DNA of 10,411 nt from Aquificota bacterium (GTDB lineage Bacteria > Aquificota > Aquificia > Aquificales > Hydrogenothermaceae). Shown here piece by piece: positions 1 to 5,259 of the stretch (positions within the stretch are counted from its first letter, which is position 1; every line of letters starts with the position of its first letter). Location: NCBI GenBank assembly GCA_013153235.1, contig JAADEU010000065.1, forward strand, positions 1-10,411, read 5' to 3'. The translations under genes and the position numbers were made by a program. The notes under the pieces were generated by a model that made no database searches, was not told where the DNA came from, and was given only the letters and a program-made list of their open reading frames with translations.

Positions 1-150
1 CTGAGCAGTATTGAAAGCTATAAAGACCACAAAGAGCTCCTTATGCTTGAAATATCAGAAGCAGAAAAAGCCCTTGAGGAAATAACCGGTGAAATTACTA
101 CAGAGGATATCCTTGGTAATATTTTCAGCAGATTTTGTATCGGAAAATAA
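1..150 (+). CDS. mnmE: tRNA modification GTPase MnmE, C-terminal fragment (5' end outside window)
   Basis: Only the last 49 codons are present, in frame from base 1 to the TAA at 148-150. The fragment is helical and acidic and ends in FCIGK, the conserved C-terminal motif of MnmE (TrmE) whose cysteine is implicated in catalysis. The preceding TEDILGNIFSRF stretch is also typical of the MnmE helical domain. MnmE is a potassium-dependent GTPase that works with MnmG to put a carboxymethylaminomethyl-type group on the wobble uridine (U34) of certain tRNAs in the cytoplasm. rho begins 28 bases downstream with no terminator visible between them, so the two may share a transcript. The family call rests on the terminal motif; the GTPase domain lies outside the window. 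Confidence 0.9.
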   Translation: MSSIESYKDHKELLMLEISEAEKALEEITGEITTEDILGNIFSRFCIGK

Positions 151-160
151 TAAAAACAAC

Positions 161-167
161 AGGAGGT
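161..167 (+). promoter_or_regulatory. Shine-Dalgarno for rho
   Basis: AGGAGGT lies 11 bases before the ATG at 179. It is a strong ribosome-binding site and fixes the rho start. It falls in the 28-base gap after mnmE. Confidence 0.7.
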
Positions 168-178
168 TTAGATAAATC

Positions 179-1447
179 ATGGCTACAACAACCGTCTCAA
201 TTGAAGAGCTGAAAAAACTCACACTTCAGGAACTGCAAAAACTTGGAAAAGAACTCGGTCTTCAGAGGACAACAGGTCTGAAGAAACAGGAGCTTATCGC
301 AAAAATATTGGAAAAAAAGGCTCAGGAAGAAGGGCTTAATTTTATAAAAGGGGTGCTTGAGGTACTCCCGGAAGGCTACGGCTTTATAAGGTCTATAGAA
401 AATAACTACGCACCCCACTCTTCAGACATATACGTATCCCCATCCCAGATTAAGAAGTTTGGACTGAGGACAGGGGACTACATCATCGGAATAGCAAGAC
501 TTCCTAAGGATAACGAGAAGTACAGAGCTCTGATAAAAATAGAGGCTGTAAACACAATTGAACCGGAGCTTGCAAAGAAAAGACCGAGATTTGATTCCCT
601 TACACCTTACCATCCAACAGAGAGATTTAACCTTGAGTACGACCCTTCTGACCTCTCAACAAGGGTCGTAAGCCTCATAACACCTATAGGTAAGGGACAG
701 AGGGGACTGATTGTTGCTCCTCCAAAGGCTGGAAAAACCGTTCTTATCCAGAGACTTGCCAAGGCTCTGATTAAAAACCATCCGGAAACACATCTGATTA
801 TCCTTCTGATAGATGAAAGACCTGAGGAAGTTACAGAGATGAGGCGTATCGTTGGTGAAGGTGCAGAGGTTGTTGCATCCACCTTTGATGAGCCACCAGA
901 GAGACACATGCATGTTGCAGAGCTTATTATAGAAAGGGCTAAAAGACTGGTTGAGCTGGGTCAGGATGTTGTTATACTCCTTGACTCTATGACAAGGCTT
1001 GCGAGGGCTTCCAACGCCATAACACCGCCTTCAGGAAGGGTCCTTTCCGGAGGTCTTGAGGCAACGGCACTCCAGAGACCTAAAAAATTCTTTGGTGCTG
1101 CAAGGAATATTGAGGATGGGGGAAGTCTTACAATACTTGCAACAGCACTGGTTGAGACCGGTTCAAAGATGGATGATGTTATATTTGAGGAGTTTAAAGG
1201 AACAGGAAATATGGAGCTGTACCTTGACAGAAGACTTATGGAAAGAAGGGTATTCCCTGCCATAAACATTCCAAAATCAGGAACAAGGAAGGAAGAACTC
1301 CTTGTGGAAGACTGGGAGCTCCAAAGACTGTGGATACTCAGGAAATTCCTGTCCACCATGGATGAGGTTGAGGCAATGGAGTTCCTCCTGAGTAAACTCT
1401 CCAAATTCAAAACCAACGAGGAGTTCCTCAAATCCATGAACACTTGA
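179..1447 (+). CDS. rho: Transcription termination factor Rho
   Basis: Hexameric RNA-dependent ATPase/helicase that binds nascent RNA and pulls RNA polymerase off the template. The 422 residues match the usual Rho length of about 420. A Rho-N helical domain (about residues 6-48) is followed by a cold-shock-like RNA-binding domain (about 53-125) with GYGFIR (66-71) and DIYVSPSQI (83-91). The RecA-type ATPase core has Walker A APPKAGKT (180-187), the conserved DERPEEVTEM segment (212-221), Walker B DVVILLDS (263-270) and the arginine-rich LDRRLMERRVFP region (349-360). No insertion is seen in the N-terminal part, so this is the compact form. The ATG start is supported by the strong AGGAGGT upstream. 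It follows mnmE closely and precedes rpmE, as in several bacterial genomes where rho-rpmE-prfA are neighbours. Confidence 0.98.
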   Translation: MATTTVSIEELKKLTLQELQKLGKELGLQRTTGLKKQELIAKILEKKAQEEGLNFIKGVLEVLPEGYGFIRSIENNYAPHSSDIYVSPSQIKKFGLRTGDYIIGIARLPKDNEKYRALIKIEAVNTIEPELAKKRPRFDSLTPYHPTERFNLEYDPSDLSTRVVSLITPIGKGQRGLIVAPPKAGKTVLIQRLAKALIKNHPETHLIILLIDERPEEVTEMRRIVGEGAEVVASTFDEPPERHMHVAELIIERAKRLVELGQDVVILLDSMTRLARASNAITPPSGRVLSGGLEATALQRPKKFFGAARNIEDGGSLTILATALVETGSKMDDVIFEEFKGTGNMELYLDRRLMERRVFPAINIPKSGTRKEELLVEDWELQRLWILRKFLSTMDEVEAMEFLLSKLSKFKTNEEFLKSMNT

Positions 1448-1478
1448 TAAACCCCTTTTAAAAAGCTAAAATATTGGT

Positions 1479-1506
1479 TTGCCTGATTTTTTTAAAGGTA
1501 TATATT
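1479..1506 (+). promoter_or_regulatory. Possible sigma70-type promoter for rpmE-prfA
   Basis: TTGCCT (1479-1484) and TATATT (1501-1506) are separated by 16 bases in the 85-base gap between rho and rpmE. This is a plausible -35/-10 pair placing a start site near 1513, shortly before the rpmE ribosome-binding site. The gap has no convincing rho-proximal terminator hairpin. This is a pattern match only. Confidence 0.4.
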
Positions 1507-1516
1507 TAAGGACGAA

Positions 1517-1524
1517 AAGGAGGT
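1517..1524 (+). promoter_or_regulatory. Shine-Dalgarno deciding the TTG start of rpmE
   Basis: AAGGAGGT ends 8 bases before the TTG at 1533. Such a strong site at this distance, together with the conserved L31 N-terminus KKDIHPE directly after the TTG, identifies TTG as the true start codon. Confidence 0.75.
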
Positions 1525-1532
1525 AGATAGCA

Positions 1533-1733
1533 TTGAAAAAAGATATTCACCCTGAGCTTAAACTTACACACTTTGTGTGTGGTTGCGGTAATGAGTTTGA
1601 CCTGCTTTCCACAAAAGGTGGAACAGTATACCTTGAGGTATGTAACCAGTGCCATCCATTTTACACAGGAAAGCTTAAAATTAAACCTTTATTCCTTGAA
1701 ATAAAAGGAGCCACAGTTCAAGAAAGCAAATAA
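1533..1733 (+). CDS. rpmE: 50S ribosomal protein L31 (zinc-binding form)
   Basis: Small protein of the large ribosomal subunit that contributes to the 50S-30S bridge at the central protuberance. The 66 residues open with the family hallmark MKKDIHPEL. They carry the zinc-ligand set C16-x-C18 and C37-x2-C40, followed by HPFYTGK (41-47), so this is the Cys-containing, zinc-binding type rather than the C-minus paralog. Translation starts at TTG, supported by AAGGAGGT upstream. The region after TGK is odd: the usual C-terminal GRVDRFxxRF-type segment is absent and is replaced by KIKPLFLEIKGATVQESK. No frameshift restoring it is visible. The TAA stop shares its last base with the prfA ATG (TAATG), so translation of the two is probably coupled. 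Confidence 0.95.
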   Translation: MKKDIHPELKLTHFVCGCGNEFDLLSTKGGTVYLEVCNQCHPFYTGKLKIKPLFLEIKGATVQESK

Positions 1734-2818
1734 TGCTCAACAGATACATTCTGGACAAACTTGAGAATATAGAGGAAAAACTGAAAAAGCTGGAGGCGGC
1801 ACTTTCTGACCCTGAAGTCATAAAGGACCAGAAGAAACTCCAGCAGGTTGCAAAAGAGCACAAGGAGACGGAGCACCTTTACAAGCTATATAAAGAATAC
1901 AAACAGGTTGAAAAGGGGATAGAGGAAGCAAAATCACTCCTCTCCAGTCCTGATGAAGAGATGAGAATTCTGGCTGAAGAGGAGCTGAAAAACCTTCAGG
2001 AAAGGAAAGCCCAGCTGGAGAAGGAGATTCAGCTGGAACTGCTTCCAAAAGACCCTAACGATGAGAAAAACGTTATACTTGAGATACGGCAGGGAGCCGG
2101 TGGAGAAGAGGCTGCCCTTTTTGCCGGTGAGCTGTTCAGAATGTACCAGAGATATGCAGAGAGACATGGATGGAAGGTTGATGTTCTTTCCATCCATCCC
2201 ACCGACAGGGGTGGGATAAAAGAGGTTATTGCCCTTATAAAAGGTCAGGGGGCATACTCAAGACTGAAATTTGAAAGTGGTGTCCACAGGGTTCAGAGGG
2301 TTCCTGAAACAGAAAGTTCCGGTAGAATTCATACCTCTACGGCTACAGTTGCCGTGCTGCCTGAGGCTGAAGAGGTTGATGTTGAGATAAAACCTGAAGA
2401 ACTGAAGATTGAAACCATGAGGGCTTCAGGGGCCGGTGGACAGCACGTTAACACTACTGACTCGGCTGTAAGAATCACCCACCTGCCTACCGGGATAGTC
2501 GTCAGCTGTCAGGACGAAAGGTCCCAGCTCCAGAACAGGGCAAAGGCGATGCAGATTTTAAGAGCCCGACTGAAGGACTACTACGACAGACTGGAAAGGG
2601 AAAAGATAGAAAAGGAAAGAAGGTCACAGGTGGGAACTGGAGACAGGTCAGAAAAGATAAGGACCTATAACTTTCCCCAGAACAGGGTAACCGACCACAG
2701 GATAGGCTATACATCCCACAGGATTCACGAGATACTTGACGGTGACCTTGATGAAATCATAGACAGACTAATCGCGAAAGAGCAAGAACAGAAACTCCTT
2801 GCAATAGAAAACGAATAA
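1733..2818 (+). CDS. prfA: Peptide chain release factor 1 (RF1)
   Basis: RF1 recognises UAA and UAG in the ribosomal A site and triggers hydrolysis of peptidyl-tRNA. The 361 residues match the normal RF1 length. The N-terminal domain is coiled-coil (about 1-105). The PCRF segment contains RQGAGGEEAALFAGEL (119-134). The stop-codon-reading tripeptide is PET (191-193), the RF1-type PxT rather than the SPF of RF2. The catalytic GGQ is at 235-237 within the conserved SGAGGQHVNTTDSAVR. The C-terminal KIRTYNFPQNRVTDHR stretch (308-323) is also typical. The start overlaps the rpmE stop by one base and has no good ribosome-binding site at normal distance (AAAGGAG lies 22 bases upstream), which fits coupled reinitiation. 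The RF1 methylase gene prmC, often next to prfA, is not here. Confidence 0.98.
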   Translation: MLNRYILDKLENIEEKLKKLEAALSDPEVIKDQKKLQQVAKEHKETEHLYKLYKEYKQVEKGIEEAKSLLSSPDEEMRILAEEELKNLQERKAQLEKEIQLELLPKDPNDEKNVILEIRQGAGGEEAALFAGELFRMYQRYAERHGWKVDVLSIHPTDRGGIKEVIALIKGQGAYSRLKFESGVHRVQRVPETESSGRIHTSTATVAVLPEAEEVDVEIKPEELKIETMRASGAGGQHVNTTDSAVRITHLPTGIVVSCQDERSQLQNRAKAMQILRARLKDYYDRLEREKIEKERRSQVGTGDRSEKIRTYNFPQNRVTDHRIGYTSHRIHEILDGDLDEIIDRLIAKEQEQKLLAIENE

Positions 2819-2825
2819 TCACCCT

Positions 2826-2902
2826 GCGCCCGTAGCTCAATTGGATAGAGCACGTGACTACGGATCACGGGGTTGGGGGTTCGAGTCCCTCCGGGCGCGC
2901 CA
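2826..2902 (+). tRNA. tRNA-Arg (anticodon ACG)
   Basis: A full cloverleaf can be folded. Acceptor GCGCCCG pairs with CGGGCGC (2892-2898). The D stem is GCTC/GAGC, the anticodon stem CGTGA/TCACG encloses loop CTACGGA (2858-2864), and the T stem GGGGG/CCCTC encloses TTCGAGT. The anticodon ACG at 2860-2862 reads CGN arginine codons, presumably after A34-to-inosine conversion. The discriminator G2899 is followed by a gene-encoded CCA (2900-2902). It starts 7 bases after the prfA stop with no promoter between, so it is probably processed from the rpmE-prfA transcript. Confidence 0.97.
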
Positions 2903-2913
2903 TGGATAAAATC

Positions 2914-2940
2914 TTGAAATCATTATGTTCAGGATACAAT
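2914..2940 (+). promoter_or_regulatory. Possible promoter of the toxin-antitoxin operon
   Basis: TTGAAA (2914-2919) and TACAAT (2935-2940) are spaced by 15 bases, shorter than the optimum 17 but usable. The -10 box overlaps the left arm of the inverted repeat at 2930-2957, as expected for an autorepressed promoter. Inferred by eye. Confidence 0.35.
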
Positions 2941-2957
2941 ATTATTTTGTAATCCTG
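2930..2957. repeat. Imperfect inverted repeat, candidate operator before the antitoxin gene
   Basis: The left arm CAGGAT-ACAA (2930-2939) pairs with the right arm TTGT-A-ATCCTG (2947-2957): ten pairs with one unpaired A and a 7-base spacer. No T-run follows, so it is not a normal intrinsic terminator. It sits just before the GGAG (2962-2965) of the antitoxin gene and over the candidate -10 box. It is therefore most simply an operator for autoregulation, or a hairpin affecting initiation. Confidence 0.45.
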
Positions 2958-2972
2958 TGTTGGAGTAAAGAG

Positions 2973-3197
2973 ATGAAAGTTGTTATGGAAATTCCAGATG
3001 ACTTAAGAATAGATGAGCGTGAAGTTAAGATGGCTGCCCTTGCCAAGTTATATGAGATGGGAAAAATCTCTTCAGGAAGGGCTGCAAGGCTTCTTGGTAT
3101 TTCCAGAATGGAATTCTTGGAGCTTTTAGGTAAATACAGAGTTCAGATAGGACCGGATACAGAAGAAGAATTAATTGAAGATATAGAGAATGCCTAA
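2973..3197 (+). CDS. UPF0175 family antitoxin-like protein
   Basis: A 74-residue protein with a short beta-strand start (KVVMEIPDD) and a helix-turn-helix-like core, KMAALAKLYEMGKISSGRAARLLGISRMEFLELL (19-52). This is the pattern of UPF0175 proteins, which usually stand before a DUF3368/PIN-like gene and are considered DNA-binding antitoxins. I chose the ATG at 2973 rather than the in-frame ATG at 2925. GGAG (2962-2965) lies 7 bases before it, the family begins at this point, and the extra upstream residues are hydrophobic and run through the inverted repeat. Its end overlaps the next gene by 8 bases, indicating coupled translation. Role inferred: neutralises the toxin and probably represses the operon through the inverted repeat. 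Confidence 0.82.
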   Translation: MKVVMEIPDDLRIDEREVKMAALAKLYEMGKISSGRAARLLGISRMEFLELLGKYRVQIGPDTEEELIEDIENA

Positions 3198-3672
3198 AGT
3201 TGTATCAAATACCACACCATTATTATCGTTTATAAAATTAAACAGACTAGATATCTTAAAAGAGCTATATGGAGAGGTCATAATACCTGAAGCGGTTTTA
3301 AATGAAATTGAAAGGGGAAAAGATAGATTTTATGTTGAAATTTCCGGGAAACACTGGATAAAAGTTTTAAAAATAAAAAATCGGAGAATTTTGGAAAGAT
3401 TTAAAAACCGTCTTGATATTGGTGAGGCTGAAGCCCTTGCTCTGGCAATAGAAACTAAAGCGAATTTACTACTTATAGATGAAAAGATAGGAAGGAAGGT
3501 AGCAAAAGAGTTTAATATCAAATTTACAGGTACTATCGGAATACTGTTAAAGGCTAAAGAACAGGGTATTATTGATGAAGTAAAACCTTATATTATAGAG
3601 CTCACTGAGAAAGGTAATTACTATAAAGAATCTTTTATCAGAACTGTCCTTAAGCATGCAGGTGAAATCTAA
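3190..3672 (+). CDS. DUF3368 / PIN-domain-like toxin
   Basis: A 160-residue protein of the DUF3368 type, the usual partner of UPF0175. Visible signatures are VVSNTTPLLSFIKLNRLDIL (4-23), the GEVIIPEAVLNEI block (28-40), the GEAEALALA helix (78-86), LLLIDEKIGRKVA (93-105) and TGTIGILLKAK (113-123). PIN domains are metal-dependent ribonucleases that use a cluster of acidic residues; candidates are E39, E79 or E81, and D97. The first PIN aspartate is Asn7 here, a variant I also associate with some DUF3368 members, so nuclease activity cannot be assumed. It starts inside the antitoxin gene (8-base overlap) with only a weak ribosome-binding site. The likely role is a growth-inhibiting toxin held in check by the upstream protein. 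Confidence 0.82.
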   Translation: MPKVVSNTTPLLSFIKLNRLDILKELYGEVIIPEAVLNEIERGKDRFYVEISGKHWIKVLKIKNRRILERFKNRLDIGEAEALALAIETKANLLLIDEKIGRKVAKEFNIKFTGTIGILLKAKEQGIIDEVKPYIIELTEKGNYYKESFIRTVLKHAGEI

Positions 3673-3743
3673 ATCTAACATTTATCATAAACAGTCTCAA
3701 AGGTATTTCGTAATTTAAGATAAAAATTCAAAAGGGCAGGAAG

Positions 3744-3950
3744 ATGGAAATCTTAATGGCTGTTCTTATAAATGTTCATACAGTTATTGCTTCAGACAGG
3801 CAAAAGGACTGTTTCAGAATCAGTGTGTGTGCCTGCAGAGAAAACAGGTGTATGGTTTATCCAACCACCTGTGTTCCGGAAGGGTGGAAGATAGAGGATT
3901 TCACAAAATGTGAAACCTCCCCGAAAACCATAAAGATACCAATGCATTGA
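3744..3950 (+). CDS. Small cysteine-rich hypothetical protein
   Basis: I do not recognise a family. The 68 residues contain six cysteines (23, 29, 31, 36, 43, 56), including a CxC, with a tryptophan and acidic residues toward the C-terminus. There is no signal peptide or membrane segment. Codon choice (AGG/AGA, ATA, ACC, GAA) resembles the neighbouring genes, which favours real coding. The start is uncertain: ATG 3744 has AGGG (3732-3735) and AGG (3738-3740) upstream, while ATG 3756 is also possible. The cysteines suggest metal binding or disulfides, but this is inference. The same DNA forms three consecutive stem-loops (3797-3835, 3844-3872, 3894-3919), so a structured RNA is an alternative explanation, or the two could coexist. 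Confidence 0.5.
   Translation: MEILMAVLINVHTVIASDRQKDCFRISVCACRENRCMVYPTTCVPEGWKIEDFTKCETSPKTIKIPMH
3797..3835 (+). repeat. Stem-loop 1 in the cysteine-rich gene region
   Basis: CAGGCA (3797-3802) pairs with TGCCTG (3830-3835), and inside it ACTG (3808-3811) pairs with CAGT (3821-3824). A symmetric 5x5 internal loop separates the two helices and the apical loop is 9 bases. It is the first of three consecutive hairpins. Confidence 0.4.
3844..3872 (+). repeat. Stem-loop 2 in the cysteine-rich gene region
   Basis: ACAGGT (3844-3849) and GGTT (3854-3857) pair with AACC (3863-3866) and ACCTGT (3867-3872). This gives ten pairs with a 4-base bulge (GTAT) and a 5-base loop (TATCC). Confidence 0.4.
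3894..3919 (+). repeat. Stem-loop 3 in the cysteine-rich gene region
   Basis: GAGG (3894-3897), a bulged A, and TTTCACA (3899-3905) pair with TGTGAAA (3909-3915) and CCTC (3916-3919) around an AAA loop: eleven pairs. No T-run follows, so it is not a canonical intrinsic terminator. Confidence 0.5.
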
Positions 3951-3983
3951 AAGAAAAATAAACAGGAATATTTTTTCAAATAT

Positions 3984-3992
3984 TGATATAAT
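3984..3992 (+). promoter_or_regulatory. Extended -10 promoter for tRNA-Ala
   Basis: TGATATAAT contains a perfect TATAAT (3987-3992) with an upstream TG, placed 13 bases before the tRNA 5' end, so transcription would start almost at the mature end. No good -35 is visible at 17 bases, which is usual for extended -10 promoters. The same nine bases occur before proS (5260-5268). Confidence 0.6.
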
Positions 3993-4005
3993 AATAGATA
4001 GATGT

Positions 4006-4081
4006 GGGGTCGTAGCTCAGCTGGGAGAGCGTTGCCTCGGCATGGCAAAGGTCGCGGGTTCGAATCCCGCCGACTCCACCA
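4006..4081 (+). tRNA. tRNA-Ala (anticodon GGC), with C33
   Basis: A complete cloverleaf. Acceptor GGGGTCG pairs with CGACTCC (4071-4077), including G3:U70, the alanine identity pair. The D stem is GCTC/GAGC, the anticodon stem TTGCC/GGCAA, and the T stem GCGGG/CCCGC encloses TTCGAAT. Discriminator A4078 is followed by an encoded CCA (4079-4081). The anticodon loop reads TCGGCAT (4037-4043), giving anticodon GGC (4039-4041). Position 33 is therefore C rather than the nearly invariant U, and positions 32/38 are T/T. All stems are otherwise intact, so it looks functional. No terminator follows, and the convergent YeeE-family gene ends 9 bases away. Confidence 0.95.
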
Positions 4082-4090
4082 TTAAAATTC

Positions 4091-4672
4091 CTACCCCGGA
4101 ACATGGCCATCAAGGCTTTCAGCTTCTTCTTCCTTCAGAATGTACTTCCTCTCAAGCCTGTCTATCAAAAATGCAAGCAGTACAAATGTCATTCCAATGG
4201 CAATTCCTGTGAGAAGCTTTGCCAGCCCTTCCAGTCCAAACAGGTCTGTCAGTGTGGGAGCCCCGATTGTATTTCCGTGAAGAAATGAGCTGTGGTAAAC
4301 AGGATAGTAAATAGTAAAGATGATACCCCCTATCACACCTGAGATAATTCCCAGCAGGGCATCCATTCTCCCTTCTCCTACAGCCTCCGGCATACTCCCA
4401 GGACAGTATCCCACAATAACCATACCGATACCAAAAATCAGACCCCCGAGGGCAACACCCACCGGATAAAAAGGCTTGATATGGAACTGAATCAGACCGA
4501 AGTATTCTGCAGAGTACAGGAATACTGCACCAACACCCATTGCTATCATCAGGGCTTTTGGTATTGTCAGGTCTTTCAGCAAAAATGCCCCTATTACCTT
4601 GGAAAGCCTGTCCAGAAAACCAAGCTGCATAATCGCACCGAAAATAGCTCCAAGTATAAATACCTTTATCAT
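4091..4672 (-). CDS. YeeE/YedE-family membrane transporter subunit (second half, GYCPGS motif)
   Basis: A 193-residue integral membrane protein with about five hydrophobic segments (roughly 3-20, 38-58, 70-90, 103-122, 150-172). It contains GYCPGS (88-93), the conserved cysteine motif of the C-terminal half of YeeE/YedE (DUF395) proteins. Full-length members such as TsuA take up thiosulfate by relaying it between membrane-embedded cysteines; here the motif cysteine is C90. The last 20 residues are a charged cytoplasmic tail. Its ATG overlaps the TGA of the upstream partner (ATGA) and has AAGGAGGT 7 bases before it, so the pair is translated together in similar amounts. Likely role: uptake or movement of a sulfur compound. 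The exact substrate is not shown by the sequence. Confidence 0.85.
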   Translation of the reverse strand: MIKVFILGAIFGAIMQLGFLDRLSKVIGAFLLKDLTIPKALMIAMGVGAVFLYSAEYFGLIQFHIKPFYPVGVALGGLIFGIGMVIVGYCPGSMPEAVGEGRMDALLGIISGVIGGIIFTIYYPVYHSSFLHGNTIGAPTLTDLFGLEGLAKLLTGIAIGMTFVLLAFLIDRLERKYILKEEEAESLDGHVPG

Positions 4673-5169
4673 TCTGTATACCTCCTTCTGTAAATCAGGT
4701 GAGCTGCCAGAAGTCCGCCGGCAAAGGCAAAGATTCCAAACCAGAGGGAACTGACTGCAAGCTGCATTCCACCACTGAACATATGTCCTGATGTACAGCC
4801 TCCAGCCATTCTGGCGCCAAATATCAACAGGAATCCACCAAAAAATGCAAACAGAATCCTGGATTTTCTCCCCAGCTTAAGTCTTTTTTCCCAGTACACA
4901 GGTGTAAATGTGAATCTGAATGTTCTGGTTATCAGGGATGTGATAACGGCTCCCAAAAAGCCGCCTGCAAGGAACCACAGCTCCCATCTACCGGATTTTT
5001 CTATCTCAGGCAGGTATTCATTGTTAATCACAGGAAACAGTAAATTCCCCAGATAAGGGAATGCCGTTGAAGCGCCAATTGGTCTGTGTTCCACCAGAAA
5101 AACGATGAGGTTTATAAGTGCAAGCAGTATACCTGCCCAGAACCAGTTGATTATTGGTTTTTCTCTCAA
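4669..5169 (-). CDS. YeeE/YedE-family membrane transporter subunit (first half, GGCTSGH motif)
   Basis: A 166-residue inner-membrane protein with about four hydrophobic segments (9-26, 65-81, 105-123, 137-159). It carries the YeeE/YedE signature GARMAGGCTSGH (118-129), with C125 as the probable substrate-relay cysteine. The start is TTG at 5169, with GGAGG (5175-5179 on the plus strand) five bases upstream. The only other methionines are near the C-terminal half, so no ATG start is available. It overlaps the following gene by four bases (ATGA). The pair resembles two-gene versions of the family, such as PmpA/PmpB, in which each subunit supplies one half of the channel. An inverted repeat lies just before it and may be its operator. 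A sulfur substrate fits a sulfur-metabolising host but is inferred. Confidence 0.85.
   Translation of the reverse strand: MREKPIINWFWAGILLALINLIVFLVEHRPIGASTAFPYLGNLLFPVINNEYLPEIEKSGRWELWFLAGGFLGAVITSLITRTFRFTFTPVYWEKRLKLGRKSRILFAFFGGFLLIFGARMAGGCTSGHMFSGGMQLAVSSLWFGIFAFAGGLLAAHLIYRRRYTE
4680..4687 (-). promoter_or_regulatory. Shine-Dalgarno for the second YeeE-family gene
   Basis: On the minus strand AAGGAGGT lies 7 bases before the ATG at 4672, inside the end of the upstream gene. This ensures efficient initiation at the ATGA junction. Confidence 0.7.
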
Positions 5170-5183
5170 TTTATCCTCCGTGG

Positions 5184-5201
5184 TTAGTTTTTCCTAACTA
5201 A
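5184..5201. repeat. Inverted repeat, candidate operator in the divergent region
   Basis: TTAGTT (5184-5189) and AACTAA (5196-5201) form a perfect 6-base inverted repeat with a 6-base spacer. The offset pair GTTAG (5183-5187) / CTAAC (5194-5198) gives a second, overlapping symmetry. It lies only 14 bases upstream of the YeeE-family TTG start, between it and proS. A short dyad in this position could bind a dimeric repressor, for example an ArsR-type sulfide or persulfide sensor of the kind known to control such transporters. The regulator is a guess. Confidence 0.4.
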
Positions 5202-5259
5202 ATTATCAAAAATCTGAATATGAGGGGTTTTGGTTTTTAAATAAGTCAATTAAGAAATC

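Noticed and set aside
961..1443. 160-codon open frame on the minus strand within rho
   Set aside because: It is antisense to the highly conserved Rho ATPase domain, is Ser/Arg-rich as expected of a shadow frame, and has no family resemblance.
1448..1500. Possible intrinsic terminator after rho
   Set aside because: There is a T-run at 1487-1493 but no stable GC stem directly before it.
2925..2972. Longer antitoxin reading frame starting at ATG 2925
   Set aside because: The extra 16 residues are not family-like, cross the inverted repeat and candidate promoter, and lack a ribosome-binding site; ATG 2973 has GGAG at the right distance.
3876..3883. CCGGAAGG resembling the conserved loop of SRP (4.5S) RNA
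   Set aside because: The flanking bases do not form the long SRP helix around it; the nearby pairs form separate local hairpins instead.
3899..3915. TTTCACA-AAA-TGTGAAA resembling a CRP/FNR-type site
   Set aside because: The half-sites are in the inverse order (TCACA before TGTGA) and too close together for a CRP site; it is better described as a hairpin stem.
3857..4048. 63-codon minus-strand frame
   Set aside because: It begins inside the tRNA-Ala gene and runs antisense through the cysteine-rich gene; no ribosome-binding site or family signal.
2880..4081. Attachment-site duplication between the two tRNA 3' ends
   Set aside because: The two tRNA ends share only the conserved T-arm and CCA pattern; no exact repeat of a tRNA end or integrase gene is present.
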